From Hyphochytrium catenoides (lineage: Eukaryota; Sar; Hyphochytriomycetes; Hyphochytriales; Hyphochytriaceae): DNA of 35,820 bases. A model generated the notes under the pieces. The model saw only the letters and a program-made list of their open reading frames with translations, was not told where the DNA came from and searched no databases. The number at the start of each line of letters is the position of its first letter. Position 1 is the first letter of the stretch. The position numbers and the translations under genes are program-made. The stretch lies in assembly GCA_900088475.1 (NCBI GenBank), contig FLMG01001900.1, positions 1 through 35,820 on the forward strand, in the 5' to 3' direction. Of this stretch, positions 10,481 to 22,182 are shown in pieces.

Positions 10481-11314
10481 TCTATGGATATCTGTCGTTC
10501 ACGAGAGAGACAGGAGCGAAGCCTCGCCCCATCTTACAGAGAGATGCACGGGAGAGAGACTACTGCTGAGTGGGAACTACATCTAAGCAAAACACGGTCC
10601 AACGCCGTGCCCACCTGCTACTAAGATGAACAGCTCCATTAGCCCTGAGAGAGAGACTCTATACTACGTGCCTAAGACTAAAGATGAACGTGCGATAGAA
10701 TCTCCAGACAAGCACTCCCCGGTCTCCACGGAGCCGCATTAATCTCCATCAGCAGATCTCTCTCTGCCCCCAGAGCTCCAGCAGCGGCATCAGAACCGAG
10801 AAGACATCCATTCCCTAAGGTTTATACAGCAAACGAGCTGCTAACGGCCATCAGAAGCTCTTGATATTCGGCCTTGCTAGGCCTTTGACGGCTGATAGCT
10901 CAGAAGTCGGATCTCCTGATGATAGGAAGACCGCGGCTAAGGCTAGCAGAGTCTAGTCCAAGGAGGTCTCACAGGTCAAGAGCGTATGGACGACTCTGGG
11001 TTCTCTAAGGCTAAGGCTAGTATATAAACAAACAGACAGGGAAAAGCTGTTCTTGGACTAACTCGGACGTAGGAAGTATTGATCATAGCAGACTCTGCAG
11101 ACCGGATCTGCTGCCTCCTCTGACTGAAGAGTCTAATGTCTGTGTCTTCTCCTCTCAGATCCCGGTGCTGCCCCTCACTCAGCAACGGACTCTCTCTCTC
11201 TCTCTCTCCATGCGATCTCGCACGTTCGTGCTGGCCACCTAATATCTTGCTCTTCTCACAGCATCTTTCCCTCTTTCTTGTTTATATCTTCTGCTCTCTC
11301 TCCCACTGCTTCGT
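10395..11314. other. Upstream region of the RING-PDZ gene
   Basis: Begins with a pure (GA)n run of about 60 bases (10413-10480), then copy 1 of the dispersed 79-base repeat. From about 10620 to 11130 the DNA is non-repetitive. A short open frame starts at the ATG at 10626 (38 codons, MNSSISPERETLYYV...) but has no support. AAGGCTAAGGCTAG is followed by TATATAAAC near 11010-11030, a TATA-like site with no matching gene on the plus strand. No gene is called. Confidence 0.4.
10481..10559 (-). repeat. Dispersed 79-base repeat, copy 1
   Basis: Differs from 24118-24196 at about 8 of 79 positions with no gap. It lies 87 to 165 bases upstream of the RING-PDZ ATG. On the plus strand it contains a conserved GCGA-N4-TCGC hairpin and CTGTC...GACAG pairing. 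In the direction of the gene it carries CTGTAAGATG, which resembles a splice donor. Confidence 0.75.
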
Positions 11315-12676
11315 TTAGTCACTATGAACTGGGCCTGACTCTTGTTTCGATTCTTCTATTCCTTCACCTTCCCCTTCTGAAGGCTGCGGCAGCCTCTCTC
11401 CTCTTTTTTCCTGCTGGAAGACCGGGAAGGACTCCTCTGCTACACCTGCGTCGCCACTGGCGCAGCCCCTGCAACCACAATGGATGCACTCCACCACCTT
11501 GTCCGCGTCCAGCTTGTTGCGCGGGACCTTTGTAGAAAGAGAGAGAGAGAGGGAGAGAGAGAGAGAAGAGAGAAAAAGAGGAAGAGCAAGAGAGTGAAAA
11601 TCTATCTAAATATGGCGAAGAGATTGCAAGGCACCAGCCGTAGGTAAGAGCCTGGCCGGAGTATGGAAAGGGATCGTGATGAAGACACATACTAATAAAG
11701 GACTAACCAGATATAAGATGCACGAGAAAGAGAGAAGGAGAGAAAGAGAGAGAGAGAGAGAAACAGAGAAAGCAAGGCAGAAGAGCAGGCGGCGTCAACC
11801 ACAAGAGATACAACTGGACGAAAGAGAAATAGTCTAACTCTTTGTCGAGGGACTCACTCTGCAGATGCAGGCTGTCGAGTAGTTGTGGTCCCGGGTCTGG
11901 ATGCATCTCAGACAGCAGAGACGCTCATATCCCGCCTTCTTCCACTTGGCGATGAGCGCGCCATCTGCGTACTTCTCTCTAATGCAATAATCCAGCAGCT
12001 CGCGGCTGATGGCGCGCTTTCTGTGGTACATTTCATAGAGATAACGGGACCGCTGGTGGTGGATACGCAGGATGGGCCAGACACTCTCCGCCTTGCGCTT
12101 CCCTTCGTGAGGATCTGCCTCAGCTGCAAAAGGAAGAGGATTCCGTGTTAGGGAAGAGAGAAAGAGCGAAATGAGGAGAGGGAGAGAGAGAGGAAGTATC
12201 CGCAGAGAAGAGAAAGAGAGAGGAATAGACCAAGAGAGGGCTAGTACCGACATAGACTGAGATGGAGAAGTAGAAGAAAGAGTAGAGAGTTAGATATAAA
12301 GAAGGTGAAGAGAAGGAGAACACGCAATACCAATGAGGTTGCCACTGTTACAGAGCAAAAGAAGTCAAAAAGATTGGCCAACAGAGCAAAGAAAGGCAGA
12401 CAAGGAAAGACATGCAGCGCGGGAGAGGAACGAGCTAAACAGCGCAGAGCGAGAGAGATAAATAGATGGATGAGAGAGGATGGGACCCAGAGAGAGAAAA
12501 AAGGAAAAGAGACTGCAGAGAGAGAGAGACAGAGAGAGGGGGAGGGAGAGAGATTGGCTTTGCGGAAGAGACAGCCAACCTTCTCTCATCTTCGCCTCCA
12601 AGTCATTCAGCGTTCCTTCTATAATGTCCCAGCCAGCCGGGGGCTTAGGACGATTCTTTCTTCGGATCTTTGGCAT
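11315..12676 (-). CDS. BUD31: BUD31/G10 pre-mRNA splicing factor
   Basis: Three exons: 12676-12580, 12123-11858 and 11527-11315; 191 aa. The first exon starts [16 protein letters not shown]. The second carries the family core, including [20 protein letters not shown], the segment [14 protein letters not shown], and [20 protein letters not shown]. The third has [19 protein letters not shown] and RGC. The cysteine clusters ([18 protein letters not shown]) form the zinc-binding module of G10 proteins. BUD31 sits in the nucleus in the activated spliceosome with the NineTeen-related factors. Known homologues end soon after the CGCRGC motif; this one continues for about 43 residues, acidic and low in complexity. 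The exon 2 donor is GTGAGT and the exon 3 acceptor is AAAG. Both introns contain CT repeats in the sense direction. Confidence 0.95.
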
Positions 12677-12786
12677 CTTCGCTGGCTCTGTCTCTAGCTC
12701 TGAGCTTCTTCGTCTCACTCGCTCTCTTTGGCGCAGCTCTGGCGCTGGAAGGTCCGATGGATCTTGATGCCAGCCGCTAATCGGTC

Positions 12787-12817
<31 letters not shown>

Positions 12818-13057
12818 CTGGTGCAGCGCTAAATTCTCCGCGTTGCTCGTCTTCCGGGGGTGCTAGACTTGCCAGCTCTGTCTCTGTTTGGGACGCCAGG
12901 AACTCCCTGTTCGTCTCTCTCCTTCTCTCTCTTCTTCCTTCTTGATGGAGATCTCTAGAATAGGAGAGCGTTTGTCTTCATTATTGCCCCCTTCTCTCAC
13001 TCTTCGACTCCTTCCAACTTCCATAATAATCAACCCTCCACCTGTGATCTCTCTCTG

Positions 13058-13096
<39 letters not shown>

Positions 13097-13587
13097 GTAT
13101 TTTCTCCCTCTCTTTCTCTCTCTCTCTCTTTCTCTCTAGTATTTTCTCTCTCTCTTTCTCTCTCTGTCTCTCCGTCTGTCTCTCTGTTAGTCCCTCTCTC
13201 TCTCTTTTCTCTGTCTGCCAACTCTCAGAGTCTCACTCTCTGTTCTTGCTCATCCATCCTTACATCCACACAAACACTTGTCAATCCAGCCCTCTAATTC
13301 TCGCTCTCGGGTTTTGATAGCTCAGTTTCGAAAAGTCAATCATTTCTTGTATAGACAAGACCTTATTTTCGGTATTAAAAGCAACAGAATTGATATTAGT
13401 TTGGTACAAGGAAGTTGTCATATTTTAGTTTCGGCCTCAATCGACAAGAAACGGAAGAATGCCGAGAAAGAAAGGGCAAGAGACATTGAAAAGAGGTTGA
13501 GTTTCTTGCTTGTATTTATTAGTGAAAGACTTGCTCTTCAGAGTTCACAGTAATTCTAGAGATCACAGCTCTGACAGCAGAGAAAGC
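12677..13587. other. Upstream region of BUD31, CT repeats and an AT-rich patch
   Basis: Contains a short GA run near 12787-12810, a large CT block at about 13050-13205 with a repeated TAGTATTTTCTC unit, and an AT-rich, repeat-free patch at about 13305-13450 whose composition differs from its surroundings. A 91-codon plus-strand ORF (13278-13553) crosses this patch but matches nothing I recognise and is not called as a gene. Confidence 0.4.
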
Positions 13588-13850
13588 TTATTTGAGAAAG
13601 CGACTGATAGCGAGCCGATGATGTCCTTCCGTTAACTGGAGGACGGACGTCTCTTGTTGTCTATCATCTTCGCGGCTGATCAGCAGCTGTCCATCTGTTG
13701 CCTGCTCGCCAGGGGCTGACGGTGAAGGGAGGGCCTTGGACGCTAAGCCTTTGTCCCCTCTTTGTCTCTCTTTTTCTCCGTCTGTACTTTCCACCCACGC
13801 TCTCTCTCTTGCCCAGGCGCTGTCTGTGAAGGACGATGAGCTCTTGTGTG

Positions 13851-13888
<38 letters not shown>

Positions 13889-13942
13889 TGTTTCATTTCT
13901 CTCTCTCTTCGGTCTCCCTTGCTCACCGTACTTCTGTCTCAT
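13588..13942 (-). CDS. Hypothetical protein, about 83 aa, two exons (tentative)
   Basis: Exon 1 is 13942-13927 (MRQKY plus one base) with donor GTGAGC; exon 2 is 13823-13588 after acceptor TTCACAG. The splice restores one frame: RQKYDSAWARERAW, then a polar stretch and a C-terminus reading GHHRLAISRFLK. Part of the intervening intron is a (CT)n run in the sense direction, as in the neighbouring genes. No domain is recognised. It lies just downstream of the coiled-coil gene on the same strand. The start could lie elsewhere. Confidence 0.35.
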
Positions 13943-14115
13943 CCTCCTCGTGCTGCCAGTTATTTTGTAGAAACGAATCAAGCGGAACTTCTTTTATAAA
14001 ATAATAAGAGGGGGAAAACCGGATGAATGAGCAAAAAGCGCTCCGGCAGGGAGCGAGAAATGAAAAGAAGAAGAAGAAAGGAGAGAGAGAGAGAGAGAGA
14101 GAGGCTGCCTTATTG

Positions 14116-17100
14116 TTATCGCTTCTTCTGTCCTTTGGTCCCTGTCTGCTTGGGCTTCAGACGATCTCTGATCCATTCGTGGTACATCTCAAACTGGACG
14201 CCCTCTTTCTGAGACTCCTCATACAAAGCCTATGACAGCGCATACAAACAGTTGATGAATGACTGGAAAGAATGGCTCTTTGGGTGGTCCTCTACCTCGT
14301 TGGATACATTGTTAATGTCCTCATCTGAGCCCACAAAGCGCAGCTTGACGGCGATCGTCGTCATAAAGAAAAACTGCACAAAGCGTTCATGGCACAGTGT
14401 AAGAAGATTAGACCTTGCCGGGAATCGACAAACAAGAGGATGGAAGTTTGGCAGAAACGATACAAAGTCTTCTTGGTCACATCTTCCTACCTCTTTCAGA
14501 ATATCCAGCTCGTCGCCTTCTTTGGCTAGCGAACCGCGTCTAACTTCTTTCTCTTTCTCGGGCCCTTGTCCAACATGTCTTTCCTGCCTTGGAGTGCATC
14601 CATCTGAGGGAGAATTCTGTCCGCTATGAATCTTTGCCTTGGCCTCCTCAATCTCCTCTGTGAGTCTCTGCTCGAGCTCCTCGAAGAGAGAATTGCGACA
14701 CATTTGACTTCTCCTCTCGTCTTTGTTGTCTATCTTGTGGATAAACCCTGACGGCGAGCCAGAGGGAGAAGGAGAAAGAAGAAGACCCCACTTCTCCTCC
14801 TCTTCCATTTCGGAAGGCGAAGAGGGAGGAAGAGAGAGAGGGATGGCGAGATTTGAACGTCGGGAATTTTCTCTTGACGGATGAGGTGGCCTTGGTAGAC
14901 CGCTCTCCCTTATGTTTCCTTCTTCTTTAATGAGAAAAAGAGGTGGGACTGGGGGAAGGCCGCTACTATTGATCTTCAGTGTAGTGCCTTGTGCAACGTC
15001 CATTGACTGGATTTGATGGGAAGATATGAGTTTGCAAGGAAGGATGGATGAGGAGATCGTGACCTGAGGAGCACTTTTTGCCCCTAAATATCGTAGAAAG
15101 GAAGAGGCACAAAAGGAGAGTATAACAGAATCTAGGTTGCACACAGGGCCAAGGCCAGCTGAATCATGGACGAGCAGGTCAAGTCAGAGAAAGTAACTAT
15201 CAAGGAAAGACTTATGCTTGAGACCAGTTAGAATACTCGCAGCTTAGTGGAGTATAGTGAAGACTTCAAGGCTGCACAGATGAAGGATGTGTCTCGCAGC
15301 CTAGGGGAGCGAAGATTGCCAAAGAAAAACAGATTTTGAAAGATTTTGTCATGGTACCGCTTTTTGCTTCTCTATGTAGGCTTTCAGGTTTTTATTCTCG
15401 CTTGCAAGATCTTGATTCTGCAGGTGCGAACGCGACGGCCGGGAAAAGGGAGAAGATAAGCGGAAGGCTAGCAGACCATTGACGCGATCTATGATTCAAG
15501 GTGATAGGGAATATAGAAAAGCAGCGGGTAGGAGAGACCGCAAGGCGAAGCATATTAGAGGGGCAGCCACCTTTAGTATCAGATCGTAGGTTTTTGATGC
15601 TTCTCCCGACAGCTCCTCTACTTTTGCTTGAAGGATCAGATTCTCTTCTTTGACACCAGCAATCTCCTTAGCCTTAGGATAAAGGAGGGCAAATGAGTGA
15701 CATGCATAAGGGAGGAAGAGAGAGAAAGAGAGGGAGGACCGGTGTGCCTAGAAAGAGCAGCGACATGGACACTACAGACGGCTGGACAGGTCTAAAACAT
15801 ACTATAGCGATGATGTTTACGGCGGGTACCTTGTTTCTGAGCTGAGTGATCTGCTCCTGCATCTCCACTGCTCTCTTCTTCATATCTGCAAACTCCTTCT
15901 TTTCTCTTTGTAGCCCTTCTGCCACTAATGATGACTCTGAATGAGCATCAAGAGCCTCAGCCAAGTCTTGCTCCAGCTTTTATAGGGAAACAGCGATAGA
16001 AGCGTCGCGTCAAACTAACCAGGCTTAAAATAGTACAATGTCATAGCGGAAGACTAAAAGTACTACAGACAATAGAATAGGATCACATCGAAGAGCCTCA
16101 ATAGGAAGATGGCGGCACAAGAGTCAGTGGACCGTATAGCTGAAGGTCACCACGTCAAGGCGTGTGTGCATAATGTGCGCAACGCTTACAGTGTGAACCT
16201 GTGATGACAGCCATCATAAAACAAAAGAAAAAGAGGAAGAGAAGCAACTCAAGAACCCTACACAGAAGGCGGAATTGCGAAAAGTCAAACTACCTGCCGT
16301 AGGCGCTGCTGATAATTGTCATTCTCACTTTTCAGTTGTTGTCCTAGTCGTTCATGAGCAGCTACTGACTTTTGAAGGTCTAGCACCTGCGAGCAAATAA
16401 AGAAACCTCTTAGACCGTAGCGGTGTAGGACAGCTCAGCCTGAAGTAGAAGAAGAACGGAGGAGCAGACAGTTTTGACTGACCCACACCAGAAAGATGGA
16501 GGTCTGATGGTAATAACTATAAGGCACCACTGGTAGATAGAAGTGCTTAAAAAGAGGAGAGACTTGTCCATCGAGCTGTAGAGCACGAGATAGCTGTTGC
16601 AGAAAGTTAAACCTTAGAGCGTAGTCCGCTCTGCTCTTCCAAGAGCGTCAAGCGTTCCGCTGTAACCGCTTGGCATTCCGTCACCTGCTTTTTGCTGAGC
16701 AACCTATTATTGCAAGGAATGAGACGAAAGTCATGGTGTGAAGCAGAACGTCGTGCTCAGGGCAAAGAGAGAGGGAGATGATGCCATGGAGATAGTGAGG
16801 CATCGTATGCCTTCCCACTCATTAAAGTGCGGCCTAGAAAGTAAGGAAGAGCACCTTTGCTTGTCAAGCTCTTGCTCGGAGATTGACAGAAGTTGTTGAA
16901 GACGGGAGTTTTCCATCTCTAAGTCTATGCATCGCGCATGGGAGGTCTTGAGCCGATTCTCAGCATCCTAAAGGAATATTGAGACAATGGCATTGAAAAG
17001 ACAGTGGTGCTCGTGCTTAGTGCGAGAGGATGAAGATCATGACTCCCAAGGGAGCAAGCTTGCAGGAGACAGGGGAAGTAGAACATGATAGATTAGAAGG

Positions 17101-17676
17101 GACTGGCACAAGCTGAACCTGTCCTAGGTCGAAGCTGATGGTCTAGAGAGGCTGAGTCGATTCTAGATGTGGACTGGCTCGTTGGAACAAACAAGCAGCT
17201 AAACGGAAGCAGTGCTTACCACATTCTGTGCCTCAAGAGTTGCCAGCCTTGCTTTGTGCTACGTTAATTGGAATCTCTCGGTCAGGGTAGGCTGCAAATC
17301 CCTCAATAATCTATCGCTACCCATACCTCTGCCTGAAGCTTTAGTATCAGCTCCTCCTTGCGCTGAAGTAGCTCCCCTTTCTGATTCTTCTCGGTCAACA
17401 GCTTTTGTCCAATCTCTGCCAAGACTTGAATTTCGTTTTCTTTCTCCTGCAAATGCTCCTCTGTATCTTCAAGCTTCTCTCTGAGACGAGCTAGCTCCTC
17501 CAGGAGGTTTAACTTGTCTTTGCTCGTGCCTGGCACTTCCCCGTCAGCTAGTTCCGCTGGGTCTGCTGATGGTGGACTTGGACCTCTGATCTCTGCTTCA
17601 TCAGGGGAAATTGTGTCAGATCTAACCAACCAGACCAACGAAAGAATCAGTATCGCTCACCTGACTTGGCATCCAT
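14116..17676 (-). CDS. Coiled-coil protein with CC1-box-like segment
   Basis: Twelve exons: 17676-17661, 17592-17327, 17258-17220, 16967-16855, 16703-16613, 16386-16294, 15976-15830, 15672-15571, 15417-15358, 15063-14491, 14373-14296 and 14229-14116; about 563 aa. Residues about 30-310 are nearly continuous heptad coiled coil. Near residues 59-73, EIQVLAEIGQKLLTE resembles the CC1 box (AAxxG) of BICD/HAP1/TRAK/Spindly-type dynein adaptors, here with Leu in the first Ala position. The 573-base exon encodes a disordered Pro/Ser linker and a short helix (FEELEQRLTEEIEEAKAKI). The C-terminus reads ALYEESQKEGVQFEMYHEWI and ends in a basic tail; I do not recognise it. Nine of eleven introns are phase 0 and many are short (66 to about 300 bases) with little microsatellite. 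The acceptors chosen for exons 2 and 10 are the least certain. A cargo-adaptor role is inference only. Confidence 0.7.
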
Positions 17677-18766
17677 CGTTCAACAGGCTTTTCCTCACTG
17701 GTGAATAGGCAATCAGCCGCTCCTCCAGAGGTAGCCTTCTTCGCCTCGCTCCTCCTCGTGTCCTAGTTCATAAACCGCTATAATGGTCCCACGTCTATGC
17801 CTTGAGCTGCGGTTCCCCTACTTATATTCAAGAATGGACGATCTGTATACCTCTCCTCACTGCCGGAGGACGGTCTCTGCAAATCAAATCTGGAGACGTC
17901 CGTAAATCTCTGTCCGGAAAACTTGATCTCCGCTGTCAATCAGAAAGGGAAAACAAAAGGGGAAAAAAATCACTGTGTGTCCTAATAAGAGCCAGGCGAG
18001 TGATGGGCCAGAGCTTGATGGAAGGCAGCCTACTACTATCCGATATCCTAACTATAAGCATTACTATAGTGTACAAGTTGAAGTATTACTATGTTAGGCG
18101 TCCATCACCCCTGTATCTGCATCAGGAGCGAAATTGCAACTAAAATAGGAAAAGAGGCTTTTGGTCCTTCCGTGTTAATTTAACTTTTACGATTAATGCA
18201 GCTGAGGGAAATTGACAGCAAGTCTAAATCTTCTTTATAAGAAATAGCGTCAATAAGAGGACGCTACTCCACCTACTTCCAACGAGCGTCAAGGGGATTC
18301 TCATCCAGAGAGGCGGTAACCCCTCCTTAGCGTTTTCGTGATGTACAGTAATATCGGTCCCTAGTTTCGGGTGTCCTCCGCTCGGCTTTTAGCTGCCAAA
18401 AACTGTCCTTTCTCGGGCATTTCTTCTTTCCTAAACGTATTCCAAATTGTTTTCTTTAGGAAGTCAAAATAGTATGGTTTTACAAACACATGATTCTACT
18501 CTCTAATCCTGATCCTTAGCCTCTAACCAAATAACTCCTTATGTCCTCTTCTCGGCAAGTTTTCTTGATCTTTCGCCGCCGTTGTGAAGCAAGAAGTCTT
18601 CTAGAAACAGCTGGTTCGACCTCTCTCTCTCTCTCGTCTTATCTAACGCAGTATCTGTCTCGTAAGGTATCATATCATATATCACCCTATTAGCCCTTTC
18701 TTATCTCCTCTGTCTAGACTCATATAGTTCTCGCTTTCACAAGCCCTCCGGCTGCTTCTCTCATCC

Positions 18767-18828
<62 letters not shown>

Positions 18829-19406
18829 CTCTTTTTCTCTCTCTCTCGTCTCTAATCTCTCTCTCTGTGCTATGCTTTCCCCCTTCACACAGCTGTTTCT
18901 CTTTCTCTTCCCTCTCCACAGGCACGTCAGCATCAAGGATGTCCGTTCAATGAAGTTTGCCCTTCTTCCAGTTCCCTCCTCTCTCTCTCCCTCTCTCTGT
19001 CTCTCTCTTTTTTTTTCTCTTTTCCTCTTTTGTCTCTCTCTCTCTGTCTCACTCTCCCCTTACTCTTTCTCTCTTTTGTTTATGGCGTGTTGGCGCCATC
19101 ATTCTCCTTCCGTGTGCGTTGTCCACCTTTCCCATCACATCCCAGTTTCTTTTCTTTCTCTCTCTCTCTCGCTATCTCTCCTTCTCTTTTCTCTCTCTCT
19201 CTCTCTCTCTCTTCAGCTCTCTCTTCTCACCTCGGTTCCCTCCTGCTGTAGTTATTATAGCCTATAACAATGAAGCAGCATCTTTCCTTCCCAAGGGCGG
19301 TTCACACGCCAGTGGTGGTCAACGAAGAAGATCAACGGCCTCGCACTCCCACAACCAAGCGACGGCTTTGACACCAAGCCTTCTTTCTTCAAGAAAGACA
19401 GAGAAA

Positions 19407-19437
<31 letters not shown>

Positions 19438-19734
19438 TAAAGAGAGACAGAAAGAAACCAGGAGAAGGGAAGAAAGAGAGAGGAAAAGACAGAGAGCCAT
19501 AGACGAAGAGAAGATCTTTCTAAAGCTGCGCCACTCCAGGTTGCCAACTGCAAGCTCAAAGCTTCATTTAGGACAACGATGGGAGACAACGCTCCCACAT
19601 CTTCTGCAGATCTGCATTGACTGAAGCTTCAGAGCTCGACACTTGCAATTAGCTCTTGGGAAAAGAGCGAGAAGGATAGAAACGAAAAGAGAGAGAAGAA
19701 AGAGAGAGAGAAGAGAGAGATAAAAGAGAGAGTT
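17677..19734. other. Divergent intergenic region with unresolved coding potential
   Basis: Lies between the coiled-coil gene start and the hydrolase start. From 17700 to about 18600 it is repeat-poor and increasingly AT-rich; an ORF at 17802-18143 has no homology signal. At 18774-18824 there is a long (CT)n run. Between 18922 and 19503 a possible plus-strand exon pair (18922-18970 joined to 19252-19503 in frame, ending in a basic KR/RE-rich tail) would form the 3' end of a small gene, but the donor GTTCCC is poor. I leave it uncalled. Confidence 0.35.
18774..18824. repeat. (CT)n microsatellite
   Basis: About 50 bases of nearly pure CT dinucleotide, followed by interrupted CT with T-rich spacers. 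It produces Arg-Glu frames on the minus strand that I reject as coding. Confidence 0.85.
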
Positions 19735-21520
19735 ATGTTTGAGCCGATTATCTCCCGGGTGAAACCCACCCTGCCTCGCCTGGAGTACGGAAGTGTCTCT
19801 CCCTACATGGTGCTTGTCCTCGTCCTTCCCACAGCTTTCTGGCTCACCAACCAGAGCTTATCTACCGGGGAGAGAGAGAGAGACTCGGGAACACTCTTCT
19901 CTCTCTCTTCTCTCTCCATCTATCTCAAAGGCAACCTCATCCCTCTTCTCTCTTCCCCTTCCGATGTATCTCTCTCCCTCTTCTCCCAAGCTTTACTCTT
20001 ACTCTGGCTCTCCTTCATCCTCTGCTGGGCGTTTCTCTATCAAAGAAACGTGGTGGAGACGCCTAAGTTTACATTCGTCAAGAGTCCAAAGAATGAAGAA
20101 ATCTTCAGGAACTTTGTCAAGGGATTGCGCGCCTTTGAGCCGACGCCCTGGGGCTCCAGCGGCCACCTCCAGTCCGCCATGTTCTGCTACTGGCCGCTGC
20201 ATATCTTCCTGGGTCTGGGGAAGTATAAGATGAACTACCGGTGAGGAAGAGAGCCCACAGTGCTTTCCGTGCTCTGTCTAAGTATACCTTCAGTGTCAAT
20301 CTATGTATATCCTTAGTCTCTGTCTCTCTCTCTTCCTCTCTCATTCTATCTGTCTCTTTCCCCTTCTTTCTTTTGCCCTTGGGCGCTCCGTCTCTCTTCC
20401 TCCTCCTTCTGTTTTGCCTTTCTCTCACTAACCTTTTTCCGCTTCTCTCTTACGCTACTACAACGCTCTCTCTCCCCCCCAACACCCCCACCCCTTCTCT
20501 CTCTCTCTTTCTCCCTCTCTCTCTTTTTGTTATCTTTTTTTGATCTCTCTTTCTTTCTCTCCTCCGCCCCTTAGCCGCCAGCTTCTCCACCTTGAAGACG
20601 GCGGGATCAACGCTTTGGACTGGTACGACGCCGGCCTCCCGAAGGATGCACCGGTGGTCATCCTGCTCCCAGGTGTCATAGGCGAAAGCAGGAACACTTA
20701 CATCAAGAGATTTGTTGTCGAAGTGGCAGAGAAGCACGGTTGGCGCTCGGTAGTCAAGAGCTGGAGAGGAATCCACGCGCCCATGGAGAGGCCCAAGCCT
20801 GAGACGTGGAGCTATCGCGCCATCCTTGATCTTAGAGCTGCTGTTCTAGAAGTGAAGAGACAGTTTCCAGACGCACCTCTCCTCTCGTATGGCTTCTCTT
20901 TCGGTGGACAGCTGCTCCAAGGGTATCTGGGAGCCTATTCTGAAGATTCCCAGATTCTCTGTGGAGTCTCAGTCTCCGGGCTCTTCGATGCAGCGACAAT
21001 TTACTCCGCTCTCTCTTCGTGGCGCTTTCCTCCTTATGACTTCTCTCTTACAATGGCGATCAGAGGGAGAATGGAACCCGTTCTCTCTCTCCTGGAGGAG
21101 GTTGTGCCCGCAGGTCTCAGAGCTCAGCTCCGCTCTACTAGGACTTTAGCTGAGTTTCATCACCTGGTAACGCGCCACTTCTGTGAGCCTCCCTTTGCCT
21201 CAACGGAGGAGTTCTTTCGTGGAACAGGTGCAACGTATAACAGTCTCTTCCGGCACATACGGACACCTCTTCTCTGTCTGAACGCTACAGATGATCCTCT
21301 GATCCCTGACTCTGTGATGAAGACAGCGCTAGAGTCGATGTTGGAGAGCGACCGAGTCTTTCTCTTGCAGACACAAAGGGGAGGGCACTGTGGTTGGTTT
21401 GAAGGCTTTACCGGGGCCAGTTGGCTTGATGCCGTGGCTCAAGAGTTCCTCTCCACTTGTCTAGAGAGAGAAGGGAAGAAGGAGAAGCCCATGAAAAAGA
21501 CAGCGGAGAGCGAAAAGTGA
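19735..21520 (+). CDS. ABHD1/3 (YheT/EMB8-type) alpha/beta hydrolase, N-terminally membrane-anchored
   Basis: Two exons: 19735-20240 and 20575-21520 (stop TGA); 483 aa. The donor is CG|GTGAGG and the acceptor CCTTAG; the join restores NYRRQLLHLEDGG. Exon 1 has two hydrophobic segments (about 24-37 and about 84-101) and a family-like PTPWGSSGHLQSAMFCYWP. Exon 2 is the hydrolase core: strand VVILLPGVIGESRNTYI, nucleophile elbow GFSFGG (Ser about 276), acid in NATDDPLIPD (Asp about 408) and His in GGHCGWFEG (about 439). The triad is complete, so activity is likely. The family acts on lipids or esters at membranes (ABHD3 on phospholipids; EMB8/YheT substrates are less clear), so the substrate is not predictable. 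The 334-base intron is CT-rich in the sense direction. A short K/E-rich tail ends the protein. Confidence 0.92.
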
Positions 21521-22182
21521 ACAGAAGGGAAGTCGCTGTTTTCCTTTGGCTGTCTTCTTCCTCGTTTTCTGCCCATCAGAATTGTCGAAGTAGCATGAAA
21601 ATCTTCCTCTAGGCATTGCGCACCCTCTTTCTCTCTCTCTCTCTCTCTATGTTGTACGCCGCCAAGCCTTTCTGGCTTCCTCTCTCTTTCTCTCCTCCCA
21701 CAGACCGGCTTCATCTCTTCTCTCTTATCGTCCTTCCTCTTGTTGATCAAATGTCAGATGCTATATATTATAGGTGTGGACTAGGTCAGAGCTTGGAAAC
21801 TTTAGGCTAATAAATTAAGCTCACACCTACTACGCCTGGAGCTACGTAGAAGAGGGAGAGGAAAGAGCGACAGTCTGTGTGTCTTTCTCTCTCTCTCTCT
21901 CTCACTTCGGAGACAGAGAGGCAGGAAGAGGGACAAAGAGGGGCAGGTAGTGCCCCAATCCTTCCTGTTACGCTTCTTTCATCGAATGCTTTCCCCGCTC
22001 CCCTCTCCTCTCCTCTCTCTTTCTAGATATCCTTCTCTTTTCTTCTGCTGCCCTTCCACCTCTCATTCTTGTTCCGTACTTAAGGAACTTACTCTCGTAC
22101 AATGGGTACAAACAGAGAGAGAGAGAGACGAAAACGGGATGAAAATGTCGATCGTGAGGAAAACAGAGTCTTCTTTGCCTGT
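21521..22182. other. Intergenic region between convergent genes
   Basis: Holds two short CT tracts (about 21628-21648 and 21883-21902) and an AT-rich stretch (TGCTATATATTATAGG near 21759) that may belong to the 3' processing region of the hydrolase. I see no gene; the short ORFs are CT-driven. Confidence 0.4.

Noticed and set aside
14840-14870. T-loop-like GTTCAAATC on the minus strand
   Set aside because: It lies within the long coding exon of the coiled-coil gene, with no cloverleaf around it.
17661-17676. Alternative acceptor TTAG at 17621 for exon 2 of the coiled-coil gene
   Set aside because: With the good GTGAGC donor it gives a wrong frame and a stop. The GAAGCAG acceptor before 17592 restores the coiled-coil frame.
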